From Cordia subcordata (taxonomy: Eukaryota > Streptophyta > Magnoliopsida > Boraginales > Cordiaceae): a stretch of DNA of 64,000 nucleotides. Position numbers and translations under genes: made by a program. How positions within the stretch are numbered: position 1 is the first letter of the stretch; each line of letters opens with the position of its first letter. A model generated the notes under the pieces. That model saw nothing but the letters and a program-made list of their open reading frames with translations. It was not told the origin of the DNA and did not search any database. Below, in pieces: positions 30,931 through 42,291 of the stretch. The DNA is taken from contig JAPTOF010000008.1 in assembly GCA_028554755.1 (NCBI GenBank), forward strand, positions 14,303,001 to 14,367,000, given 5' to 3'.

Positions 30931-32412
30931 AGAATATCCTTCTCTTCCTTCTCTTTTTTGGATTTAGAGAATCCTTCAAGAAAAGGGGTTTTATCACCAT
31001 TGCTTTAGGCTACTTGCTTTCAATTTCTTCACTTTGCTCTGTTAGGTATTGTTTAACAATAACCTCTTTCACTGGTTCTATTTATGAGGCGTGCCCATGC
31101 CTTATCTAGTAGGGTGTTTCTAGTAGCTCTTTTCCATTTCTCAAAGTAATTTCACTCACCTTTTACTTTGGGTTAACAATAGTTTGAGAAGGCAATTTCC
31201 TTTGGAACTTTAGCTTACTCATGGATGACACTAATTGGCCTATTTGGTTCTCTAATTTTGAATGCTTTCCTTGTTTCCTATTGAAATTGTTGTATTTTAG
31301 TTGTCAATGGCTTAACAATTTCTTCAAGAGACATACCTAATAAAGATAGGGTCGTTGCTATTGTGGAGGTAGCCTCAACTAAAATTGCTTAAAATTTGGT
31401 GAATTGAAGTTTGGTGGTCTCTTTACCCTAGGTTGTCTATATTCGAGTATAGGTTATACATTGTGACAGATTAGGAAATCCTCCAAAAGCATTGACTAGT
31501 TGTTGATCATCTTCTTGAAGTGTAAGACATATGTCAATTTATGACCAGCAATAGTCAATATTTCGCAAACTTTAATTTGGGGCACGTCTTCTATAACCAA
31601 AATTTGAACCAAAGTAGTTAATTGAGAAACTTTTGATTCAAGGAAACATATATTTATCTCATTGATATCTTTTTACAAAATCTTGCCTATTCCTGAATTA
31701 TTGTAAGTTGGCAACCATGATCGGCATCAACTCTCTAGTGGCTTGAGGAGTTTTGTTCACTATTGCACCACTACTACTACATCCATCGTCCTTCTCTCCA
31801 TTAAGAGAAATCTTTCATAAAAGTATTGAATGAGGGATTGTTCAGGAACAACATGTTAAGGGCTACTTTTACAAAGTCTTTTGAACCTCCCCTAATAGTC
31901 ATAAAGTGTCTCAATATCATTTTGCTTGATTGCACAAATTTTTTTTCTAGTTACTACAACTCGTGAAGGAGGAAAGAATTTATCAAGGAATTCTCTTGTT
32001 ATCTCCATCCAAGTGGTGATTGAGCTAGATGGTAAGCAAATTAGTCATTCTTTAGCTGGAAAGAATTTCTCAAGGAATTCTCTTGCTATCTCCATCCAAG
32101 TGGTGATTAAGCTAGATGGTAAGCAAAATAGTCATTCTTTAGCTGTATTAGCTAAAGGAAAAGGAAGAGCACACAATTAATTTGCTCTTTATACACTCCT
32201 TGTGGCCTTATGCTCAAACACACGACTTGGAACTTTTTCATATATTTGTAAGGATCTTTGTTCTCGAGGCTACGAAAAATGGGTAAAAAATGTATCAAGC
32301 TGGATTTTAACTCAAAATTAACATCCAAAACTGAATATATAATGCAAAGTGGCTATTCATTCTTCAAGAGTGCAGTAGCCAACTCGAGCAAGGTTCTATC
32401 ACCGGCGGCCAT
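30931..32412 (-). pseudogene. gag of Athila-type element
   Basis: The ATG complement is at 32410-32412 (MAAGDRTLLELAT...). Pieces matching Athila gag include FELKSSLIHFLPIF, SWITTWMEITREF-like sequence, GRFKRLCKSSP, SLIQYFYERFLLMERRTMDV and a C-terminal KVSEITLRNGKEL segment near 31100. Numerous stops. An 87-bp internal tandem duplication lies at 31971-32144. Gag packages the element RNA. Confidence 0.8.
31971..32144 (-). repeat. In-frame 87-bp tandem duplication within gag
   Basis: Two units (31971-32057, 32058-32144) share TCAAGGAATTCTCTTG and CATCCAAGTGGTGATT with a handful of differences. The period is 29 codons, so frame is kept across the duplication. Confidence 0.92.
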
Positions 32413-32598
32413 CTCTTTTTCTCGTTCAAAGTCACTAGATATTTAGATACTTTGAATAAAGATGGAGATGTATTAGCTTGCTTTTTCTACAATTTGGCTT
32501 CCTTTTCAAGCATCGAGCGGTCTTTACAATCTGAGGGTCATATTGAAATTCACATATATGATCATAATTGTTCATTAAAAGAACAAAAATTGGCACCA

Positions 32599-32616
32599 GT
32601 CCTGGCAACGACATCA
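32599..32616 (-). promoter_or_regulatory. Primer-binding site, Asp-tRNA type, decayed
   Basis: The minus strand reads TGATGTCGTTGCCAGGAC. Against the Athila/Tat Asp-tRNA PBS TGGCGCCGTTGCCGGGGA it shows changes mainly of the CG-to-TG/CA kind. It lies six bases from the 5' LTR end. Confidence 0.75.
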
Positions 32617-33636
32617 AAATTTGATAGGTACCGAATCTACCAAAAATGTAAAAGTTTACTCTTATTCAATAGATTTTGCACAATGATGAGTAAGTTCGTA
32701 TCCATAAGAATTAGTCAATCTTCAATTTCTTTTAAGGCAAGCTCAAACAAATAGGTAACACAAAAAAGGAGGGAGTTTGACCAGTTAAAAGAAAAGGAAG
32801 AAAACTGATTAAATAGACATGGACTAAGCCTTACCAAGGCATAGCTAAGATCAACAATAATTTAATGAAAGAGAGAGTTTGAAGCAACATATTAAAACAA
32901 AACAAAGATATTAGAGTAGTGAATTTATCAACAAGGTTCTAGCTTGAAGTATAATTTCCTATTTCAATCTACAAGTTTGGCCACTGAGGTAAAGATGACT
33001 CTTCTTTTCTCTCAATAAACTAGTTGTAGTTGTTGGCACAACCTAACAACCTAATTGTTCCTTAGTTTCTTAAAAATCAAGAGAAGCTCATTAATTATTT
33101 CCCTTCCTAATAAACAACCCTAGAGAAAATCTTACAATTTAATCTACTGATGGCATTAAGAACTAGAAAGATTTGATCCTAACAAACAAACTCATATGCA
33201 CAATTCATTTATGTTGGATTGCATATTTCCACAACAAAAACATTTACCACTTATATCAAATTTATTAGACAATTACGGATCTAACTCCTCTAATGTCGAT
33301 ACATTATCTAGTAATTGAACAATCGGGCTCTAATTGCATAATTACAAAATAATAATATCATAAAGTCATAAAACATACAAATACCAAAATATAAATAAGA
33401 GGACAGAGAACTAGTTAGATGTCACAATTATTGAAGAACCAAACACATAAATCCTCAGGTAGAAAGAAGGAATATAGGCTCTCATGTTCTACAAGAGGTG
33501 CTTAAAAGATGTAGAGAAAAACTAAAAAAGTTTGACTCTAAAGTTTGTATACGAAAACTTCATGTCCTAGTGGCTAATGAAAACCTAATACAAAACTTCG
33601 TAATCTCCTTTTATAAAGAAACTTTTTAAAGGGTGT

Positions 33637-36600
33637 GTGGGAATAGATTAGGCTAATAAGGACTCAATAGTTTATGTTTAAGCAAATTTGGCACAGGTCT
33701 TTACCTCTGAAGATTTCATTTTTCATTTAGAGACTGGTCATAATTAGATACCAGTTGATGCAAGATTGCAACAAAAAGGAATTTGCATTACCTTTAGCTG
33801 CTAATATTGCTCTCATGTTGGAACTTTGAAACATTATTTCTTTAAGGCACCCAATATCTAGCTGGTCTAGAACTATTTCGTAAATAACTTTAGCATTCGC
33901 CTTAGATGTTTTGTAGGCCTTCGACAATGGCTCCTCTTTTGGTTTGCATTACCTAATGCTTATTTTGGGCATATTAGACATCTGCTACCCCTCATTATCC
34001 TTTGGTTCCTTTGGAAAGAGAGGAATGATGCAAAACAGCATGATGCAGGCTTCTTCTTCAATCACATAATTTAAAGGGTGCAAAAATTTGTAGCTTAGAT
34101 GTTCCAGGGGGTTTATTGGTCAAAAGGCAATGGAAAGGAGAACTAGACATGGCAGCTTTATTCCATTTCATTATTGTAACATTTTGGTGCAATTACTACA
34201 CATAGTGCTTTGACAGAAGCCAAATCTAAAGTTATAAGTGGAGTCCTCTTATGTGATTTGTTCTTCCCTAGTGAATATTACTCCCATATATTTGTGACTA
34301 GTCTAAACCTTCTTGGCAATATTGTTCTTGAACTCGCAAATATGATGTAACCATCATCCTATTTGGCATATCATTAAGTGTATATGAAGGCGTCTTAAAT
34401 TCTAGTTCCTTCTTGAATCTAGAATGTCCGTTGCAAGTCCTTAGCATATGATTTCATAATTTATGAGATTGAGCATCATTCATATTACTTCTCTTATTCT
34501 TGCTTTGATTCTTCCCCCTTGTGAATGTTATCTCATTTGAACCTTGAAAAGTATATCATTGGATGTTTTTTGTGGCCATTTCATTGGGAAAGAATCCATC
34601 AAATAATGCCATCTTATGTTTTTTTGATATTACTCACTATCAGCTTGCTAAAATGTCATAATGAATTCAAGCTTTACTTGCTTTTCCATTTTCCTCTATA
34701 ATGTTCCCAACTAGGTTATTGTCATGTAATGACTCTCCCTTGCAAAACCTAGAAATAATTTCAAGTAAAAAACATATGGTGATTTTTCCTAGCCATGTCT
34801 AAGCCCTGCTATATATACATACAAAACACTAAATTAACTTGTTTCTAGCCCTCATATTCATTGACAACTCCTAAGCTTATACTTTGTTCACTTCCAAATC
34901 TAAGATATCAATGTTATAGCTCACATTAAAATGTTAATCTACTTGTATATTATGCAGCCAGCCATTCCTTTGTGTTCTATATGCATTAAACCTCCTTACA
35001 TTCATATTGATAATTTGAGTAAATACCTTATTTGCAGTTCTGTGGATCTCATGTAACCTCAATATCCATGAACATCGAACTACTTGTTTCTTTGATTGTC
35101 TTGCAATATCTTGCTATTTCATTTCTTGTTCTATGATGAAACAACCACAAATTCATTAAAAGCTCAAACCCTTGATTAAAAACCTCCCTTGGGAATGCTA
35201 TGCCATGTTTGCTTACATACTCTTACTATTCACATAAGTATTCCTCTAATTACCCTTATACTCATCATTGTAAGACTGTTATTGACATCCTTAACACCTT
35301 CCATTGTATACTTCATAAAATTTTATTGAGTTACCTCTTGTTAATCTCTCCTCTAAGCTGGGTGTATAAATATTAAATTAATAAAAGTGTTAGGAGACTT
35401 TCACCACAAAAGTAAAGTGAATGAGATGGAGGCACTAATGCCCATGAAAGTGATAACGTGTTTAAGTGTGAAAGTGATTAAAAGATTACCCCAGCTTAAA
35501 GGATCTCTTTCTCGCTTCACTCATTGCATTCTTATTAGATAGTGTATCCAAATTCATTGATGGTTGAAATGTTGAATGAGCCCATTATTAGTATTATCTA
35601 TCGCTATTGTCACTACTGGATATTCTCTTCATATTAGATCCATGTTGTTTTTTTTCAAGTGTTACCACTCTCGCTATTGTAATTGATATTCCAAGCGAAG
35701 GATTTCTCTTACTGATACTCTTTTGCTCACTTCTTTCTGTTTATTTTTATTGATTCTTTTTAGATAATGAAGTCTAAGGTAGGAATGAAAGGCAAGCGGT
35801 AGAATAGTGATTCCATATGAGATTTCGAGAATAATAGTGTTTCAGGCTAGAGACTTATTTTTCTTTAAGTACTGTTGTTTTTCTTTGGGTCGTTGATTTA
35901 TTAGATATAGATTGGTACTTCTTTTGGGAAGGCATTATTGATAGATGTTGAATAATTTGAATGATGAGATGTTTTTTAATTGAGTAATGTATTGATTTTC
36001 ATTTGGGGTATGTTTCATTAATAAATATTGATGGTTTATTTGCAAGTTATTCTTTTGGGTTTTAGCTCTCTAATTTAATCTCAATGGAGTTAATGGTTTG
36101 GCCTTGTGCATATTAGGAGCTAACACCCCTTAGTTAAACGCAGTTGTGTCCCTAAGAATTCATAGAACTAAATTTTAGAGGCATGACAATTACAATTATG
36201 TATCCAACATGGTTTAACCAATGTATGGTAAGAGATAGACTCTGTGTGGCCAATGAAGCTTATGAATGGTGTAACAGATTTGTGGAGTCTTTGCCATGAA
36301 GTTTTGAAAGCTCGATAGTTGGTTAAGCAAGTGCAAGCCCAGGTGACTCAAATGTTTCATGAAGGAAATAAACCAGTGAAGTACCTGGCCAATCTTTGGG
36401 CTAAGGTTGTGAATAGTCTTGTGTTCGAAAATGCTCAATAGGTTCCTTTGCTTTAGAGTCTTGTTCAATGTGATCAATTTAATTTACCCAGTTTTGGACA
36501 CTAGACTTGTGTTTGAAAGGGTAGTAAATACTACCTTGTTTATTTTGTTTTGCAACTGCATGCTTTTCTTATAACGGTAGAAAATATTGCCTTTTTTATT

Positions 36601-36785
36601 TTTACTCTACATCTACATGCATATCATTTATAATTTTGTTGTATAGTAGTTGGCTTGCCAATTATCCATACCTAGGAGTAAACTAGAGAGTTAGGCTTCA
36701 TCCCCTATATACCATGTACTTTGTTTTTGTGGCAATAAAACTCTAGGGAGAAGAACCCCTCTTTCTTTAAAAAAGCAAAAGAAAA
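33637..36785 (+). mobile_element. L1-type LINE fragment, itself interrupted
   Basis: 33928-34190 reads LPLIILWFLWKERNDAKQHD and MFQGVYWSKGNGK, the C-terminal region after RT in plant L1 elements. 36214-36500 reads QVTQMFHEGNKPVKYLANLW and QCDQFNLPSF, the end of the LINE RNase H domain. A 3' tail with AATAAAACTCTAGGGAG and an A-rich end at about 36770 precedes the LTR remainder. The start is 5'-truncated, and TSDs are not clean because both flanks are A/T-rich. Confidence 0.72.
34200..36190. other. Unidentified sequence splitting the LINE
   Basis: About 2 kb with no recognisable domain separates the two LINE pieces, where the start of RNase H should be. A small inverted repeat AAGCTGGGTGTA...ACCCCAGCTT spans about 35356-35497. 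Minus-strand peptides near 34300-34560 look partly coding but I cannot assign them. Confidence 0.4.
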
Positions 36786-37147
36786 AGAGTCAAAAAATAA
36801 GTCTTCATAAAAAGGCCAATAACTAAAAAGTCTCTAACTTTTACGAGTCAAATATTTGCATAGACTATCGACACATATACTATCCAAAAATAAGCACAAT
36901 ATCATCTATATGTCAGTCTGTAATTATGTCCTTGTGTTGTTTGATAAGCCTTGGGCACTACTTAGCTGAAGTCTCGTTGTTGACAGCTTTTTAAACACAA
37001 ATCATCTCAATATGGGTGTCTTTTCTCTATTCTACCATTCCCTACGTATTAATACCAAAATAAGCAAATTCCTATCAATCAAGCAGCATCTGCCCCCAAA
37101 ACTAATCATAAAACCTTAGATTCATATGTCAATTATGCACACTATCA

Positions 37148-37985
37148 CAAATCTTTTGTAAAGAGTTTCATTTTAAAAAGAAAGTCAATCCAAATGCCTC
37201 TTGAGGAAAAAAAAGAAGAAAAACAAAAAGTGTTTTTCATAAAAACTATTTTCTTAAAGAAAGTAAAGGTGAATCTAGACAAGCCCAAAGTGGTTGCCAA
37301 ATTGAGTAATGAGAACTAAGGGCTTTTGCTAAAGGACCCTTTGTTTTATCAAAAATATGGCAATACACCCTATTTTTTGAAAACTTCCTAGTATTCCCCT
37401 TATGCTTTTTCAACTATAGCTCACACTCTCCAAAGTCCATTTTTCATCCATGCCATAAGTCAAAAGTACAAAATGACCATTTTACCTTGTGATCCATGTA
37501 ATTACTATATTGCCATGCTTTGTATTATCTTCTAACACTATGCAAAAGAGATAAAAAGCATAACTTTACCAAGTTGCAAAGTAACATCAGATTTGAAGTC
37601 TTCTTAGATATATAACTTCATTGTAGATTTTAAGCTTATCCAAGTAAAAATCAATTGTTTGGCCTTATTGACATCTCAAAGTTAGCTATGCTTATATAGT
37701 TTCAGATTATGGTCCCCATGCTATTTTTTTTTTCTTTTGTAAAAAATTTTGTTATTATGTGCTTTGTGTTTTAAATATTAACTTGGACATGTGGGTCTCA
37801 TATTGATGTGTTGTGATCCCATGCGAGATAGATAACCATCCATTTGTCAGACACAATTTCCATTTAAGTATTTAAAGTTAGTGCACTTTCATGCTCTAAA
37901 CGAAAAACTTTTTTCTATGGGTTTCTCCGATTAGGGTTTCAGAGTTAGGATTTTCAAAATTAGGATTTTTGAATTCAAGAAATTT
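37148..37985. other. No gene; MITE end and possible Mutator-like terminus
   Basis: A family A MITE end, inverted as GGGCTTGTCTAGATTCACC, lies at about 37268-37286. From 37318 the sequence TTTTGCTAAAGGACCCTTTG and ATGGCAATACACCC resembles the terminal region of plant Mutator-like elements; no partner TIR found. Confidence 0.4.
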
Positions 37986-38154
37986 TCAAAATATGGTCTA
38001 TGTAATTAGTGCCAACAAAAATTAGGAACATTTGTCTTCTTCATTGTGTATGCATGTTCTACAAGATTTATTTAATATGTTTTTTTTTATGAAATTAGGG
38101 TTTTTCAAGTTACATTTGTCATGCAATTTGTCTTCTAGCAGAACTTATAGTAAC

Positions 38155-39200
38155 ATGGATGATTATCCTATTTTTGCTAACTTCGGAATAGTAGATGGTG
38201 ATTTTGATTTTGAAGCTTGGGTTGGTGGTCAATTTGTTTCAGAACATATATTTAGATATTAGGGGTGGTTGGAAGAAGACATTTCACAATTTTGCTCAAA
38301 TCTTATGATCAAGTTCAATTTCATAGAGATGTACAAAAAATGGGTAGAACATAGACGAACTTACCGATATATCACAAACATCCATCAGTAACAAGAAAAT
38401 TTTAGGATGCGCTTATCTTGATTATAGGTGATGATAGTATTCAAGAAATACAAAGTATGTTTGTTGATATTACAAACTGTACCATTACCCTATGAAGAAG
38501 TATAATCTTATATTTGTATTCAATGAAGAAGAAAACATCTTAGGCCAAGAAATATCTTAGGCCAATGATAGGGACAAATTGTTCTTTATGAAGATAAGAA
38601 TAATGGGTTGCATGTATTGACAGGATAGATGAACAGCAAAACAATACCTTTTCAACAAATAATGAGACTTTCTAAAAGGTAATGAAGTAGAAGATAGTAG
38701 AATATGCAACAATATGGATCAGGTTTGACAAGAAGATGTGCTTATTAATTGTGTAGATAATCAAGGTATGCCTTATGTTGGACAAGAAGATGTGCCCAAT
38801 TGATTGTGCAAATAATCCAGAGTGCCTGCTGATTTTGTAAATAGTCACAATGTGCCTACTAATTTTGCTAATAATCAACAATGTACAATTGAAGATTTTA
38901 GGGATTGTAGGTCATGGTAGGCTTGATAGTGGTCATGATTCAAAGGAAGGAGATTTTAGTTATCTTTTTGCTAAAGAATCTTTGTCTGATGATGTCTCTA
39001 ACACATCTTGTTGGATGTGCGAGAATACTAAAGTCCCTAGTGAAGATGGTATATTTGAAGGAAATCATGCAAGTTTGTCATATAAAGAGAAATACAGTGC
39101 ACAAAAGAATAAGTTAAGAAAGAAATATGATAATTTAAGGAGAAAAAAGCCAGAAAAGAAGCTTATACATCAAATGAAGAAAGACGATACAATGGTGTGA
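38155..39200 (+). pseudogene. Possible Mutator-like transposase N-terminus
   Basis: MDDYPIFANFGIVDGDFDFE and WVGGQFVSE, then SIQEIQSMFVDITNCTI, are reminiscent of the N-terminal part of plant MULE transposases. No catalytic DDE region is visible. 38730-38880 encodes about four degenerate ~10-residue repeats (VPxxFxNNxxN). The last open piece (38850-39200) is Ser/Asp-rich, then basic with KLRKKYDNLRRKKPEKK. Stops throughout. Identification is weak. Confidence 0.35.
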
Positions 39201-39652
39201 AAGAAAAGAAGCAAACTAGTGTCAAGGGGTATAACATATAAATGTCTAATGTGTTTTACCCATGATTTGGCCCATCGACATATGGTTTTTTCATCTAGCT
39301 TTGTAACTGACAAATGCTAATAATCATATTAGACCAATTAATTAAATAGCTACCACTAGGGGAGAATTTAGGAACCATGATGGACAGTTATTGCGTAATG
39401 GTAGGTAGTCCTCTTCTCTCTTCTATAAAAGGGTATCTATATTATCTACATAGTTATGTTCTTTCAATTTTTCCATCAAAAATGATCTTTGTCACTCAAG
39501 AGAGATAGAAAGAGGAAGAGAGTCACGATTCTTTCTAGTTAATATTATTTGCTAACAACGGTTGGTTTTTAATGACTAATGATGGTATGCATTCTTGATC
39601 CTATGCATTTCTGTCTACATAATCAAAATATTATGTTGTTTATTCTAATAAT

Positions 39653-39664
39653 TGGTATCGGAGC
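39653..39664 (+). promoter_or_regulatory. Initiator-Met primer-binding site
   Basis: TGGTATCGGAGC differs by one base from the standard copia PBS TGGTATCAGAGC, in ATAATTGGTATCGGAGCTTG. Confidence 0.8.
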
Positions 39665-41199
39665 TTGCTTATCAAATTATGTTATATCTTGTATGAAATT
39701 GTACATATATGTTCGTTAAAATTTATGAAAATAAAAGTAACGTCTCCTAAGCATTACTATGGCATCATTTGTGGTACGTAATGATGATAGATGCATGATG
39801 ATCATAACATGTGAAGTTATGCAATATTAATAATTATTGATTATATTTTGTGATTCACGTTAGATTTATTAAAGTCTTAATTTGCATTGTTTAATCGCAT
39901 CAAGTTTTAGATCAACTTGTGCATGCAAATGTGCAAAATTTTGAATGGATGCTTGCCTTACTTTCAATAAATAATTATATGATCTGGCTAACAATTGTCT
40001 ATCATTTGGTGCCATATGTTCAATATTATAAGTCTATATATAGAGATCTAACTTTTAATGTTTAAAAGTTGCTCTTGTATTGAATTTATTAATTATAGAG
40101 TCATCATGTTTTGTACAAAATCCTATTTGATTTCATTCACTTGGATACATTTGATGCTTGGCCACTAGCCATTACATGTATGGAAATATTGTTCTATGCA
40201 ACATGGTAGAATATGTTAAAGAAGTTTTATCATATTAAAGAAAAAAATTATGGAAACAAGAATCTTAGTTGAATCACTCTCTGCCATCCATTACAGTTAC
40301 TTTTTTTCATTATTGGTATCAATCATAGTGTCGTTAATTTACTAGAGCGGATTGTGAGAGCTTTTTGCATTTGTCTTATTATGTATATCATGCATTGACA
40401 AGGCAAAAAAACTCATATTGATTTATCATTTGTGTATGTCAAGATGTTTTATATAACTATTTTGTTTGCTATTGTTTTCATATTAATTTAGCCTGGTACA
40501 TATGGTACATTTTAGCATATACATTTTTGTTATGGTAAATTAAAACATCTCATAACCAAGTAATTGCTCAATCACTTGTGTAGACTATAATTGAGAAAAT
40601 CTGTTACAGAAGAACTTTCTATAACTCATTTTAGCACTTGAGTAATGCATATTTTTTGGTATGTATGTACATAAAAAGGATTATAGAATGTTATTAATTA
40701 ATTTATACAATAAATTTATTAGTTTAGTTGTCACTAAAGTGACCTATAAGTGTAAAATTAAATAAAAGAATAGTCATATATGATGACATAAAAGAAATAA
40801 TTTTCTTAAATAGTAGTCAAGGTTAGAAGATTGTGGCTAGCTAAAACGAGAGTCATTTTAAACTATTATGCTCTAGACAAAGTGATACAATTTTTGATGA
40901 TCTGTAGTTATGGTGTATTCCCAAATGTGACACAACTATTTTCTTTTAAAGTAGTAATTTTAAATCATTCTTAATAGATGATTAATGTTTGCATCTATCA
41001 GAGAGACAATATATTCTTAATTAAGATTTACCCAAAGACAAACTTAAGTGACACCAAATGATTCATAGCCTTACTATCAACAAAATTTGTGCTTCAATAT
41101 CTAGTCCCAATGTGTACATTCACAAGCGTCAAGTATTCCAGTCTTGAATGAAACAATTTTGCTAGGGTGGCATGAACATATCCAATTTAATTACATTGG

Positions 41200-42150
41200 A
41201 TAAAATGGAACATGATTCAATATTTCTTATGAACAAGCTTGAAAAGCTAATTGCTCATAGCACTCCAGAAGAAGTTAATGTCATGTTAGCATGGAAAATC
41301 CAACAAGCTCTATTTCATGTTAATAAGGATAACTATAGCTAATAATATCAAGTCCTCATTACCAAAGATGAAAATGCAAAGGAATTTTTTACTTTTGTCA
41401 AGGATCGTTTTAAAACTGTAGACGAATCACTTGCAGAAACACTTATGGCAAAATTGACTACCATAAAATATAATGGTAATGAAGGGGTTCAATAGTACAT
41501 TTTGAACATGGCAAAAAAAGGTACAAAACTTAGTATGCCTTGGGAAAGCATTTAAGTAACTCATTTTTGGTTCAACTCGTATTGGCTTCATTTCCTCTGG
41601 AATTTGGTTCATTTAAGATCATTACAATACTAATAAAATAACTAGACTATAAATGAATGCACAAATATATTTGTTCAAGAGAAAGTACGTTTAAAGCAAG
41701 AAGGACAACCTACTGCATTATCGTATCGAGAAGAAGAAGGGTAAGGAAGAAGCAATTCCACCATAGAAAGGAAATGCGTGTAGCAAGGCTAACCAAAAGT
41801 AGAAAGGAAAACTATTGTCAAATGCTACTTCTGTGGCAAAAAGTCATGTAAAGAAGGAATGCCACAAGCACAAAGCCTAGTTCATAAAAAAGGTAAGGAT
41901 CTTTCATATGTATGTTACAAATTAAACATTGCTAATTTTCCTTCTAATACTTCATGGATTGATTCAGTCACCATGGCTTACATGACTAACACAATGTAGG
42001 GATTCCTTACAAACTAAAAACTGAGGTAAAGTGAACAATTCATATGTATGGAGAATCATTTCAAGGTACAAGTGATAGCCATCGAAACTTACTGTTTACT
42101 CCAAGAACTAGGACGTGGGATGGAACTTAAAGACACTTTACATTTATGTA
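41200..42150 (+). pseudogene. gag-protease remnant of truncated copia
   Basis: Pieces include FVKDRFKTVDESLAETLMAK and TTIKYNGNEGVQ, a lysine-rich VRLKQEGQPTALSY region, a zinc knuckle start CYFCGKK that then loses frame, and TSWIDSVTMAYMTN, where the protease DSG triad reads DSV. Many stops. Gag family resembles Tork/Ivana-like UBN2 proteins. Confidence 0.75.
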
Positions 42151-42200
42151 CCCTCAATTTCTAGGAATGTAGTTTCTTTGTCTAAGTTAGATGTTTCTAG

Positions 42201-42206
42201 ATATAC

Positions 42207-42245
<39 letters not shown>

Positions 42246-42253
42246 TATACATA

Positions 42254-42290
<37 letters not shown>
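42201..42290. repeat. (TA)n microsatellite
   Basis: About 90 bp of mostly alternating TA with a few ATACA interruptions at the junction of the truncated copia and block X1. Confidence 0.97.

Positions 42291-42291
<1 letters not shown>

Larger units (their letters stand above)
26190..37147 (-). mobile_element. Athila-type Ty3/gypsy element, deletion derivative
   Basis: The plus-strand LTRs begin TGATGG/TGATAGG and end ATTATCA/ACTATCA; the left one spans 26190-27917 and the right one 32622-37147 including a LINE. The 5' LTR is on the right. Next to it lies a tRNA-Asp-type PBS, and next to the left LTR a PPT reading GGGGGAATT. Antisense gag, protease and the integrase C-terminus match Athila-type peptides. 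RT, RNase H and most of integrase are absent between about 30225 and 30300. LTR divergence is high. Confidence 0.87.
32622..37147 (-). repeat. 5' LTR of Athila-type element, interrupted by LINE
   Basis: Homologous to 26190-27917: 32622-33636 and 36786-37147 together cover the LTR (TGATAGGTACC at one end, GCACACTATCA at the other). The intervening 3.1 kb is a later insertion. Confidence 0.83.
39305..42195 (+). mobile_element. Truncated Ty1/copia element (LTR, leader, gag, start of protease)
   Basis: An LTR-like segment with TCTATAAAAGGG at 39422 ends just before a PBS at 39653. Leader sequence without ORFs follows to 41200, then gag and protease remnants on the plus strand. The element stops at a (TA)n tract at about 42200, with integrase onwards missing. 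The LTR start is approximate. Confidence 0.7.
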
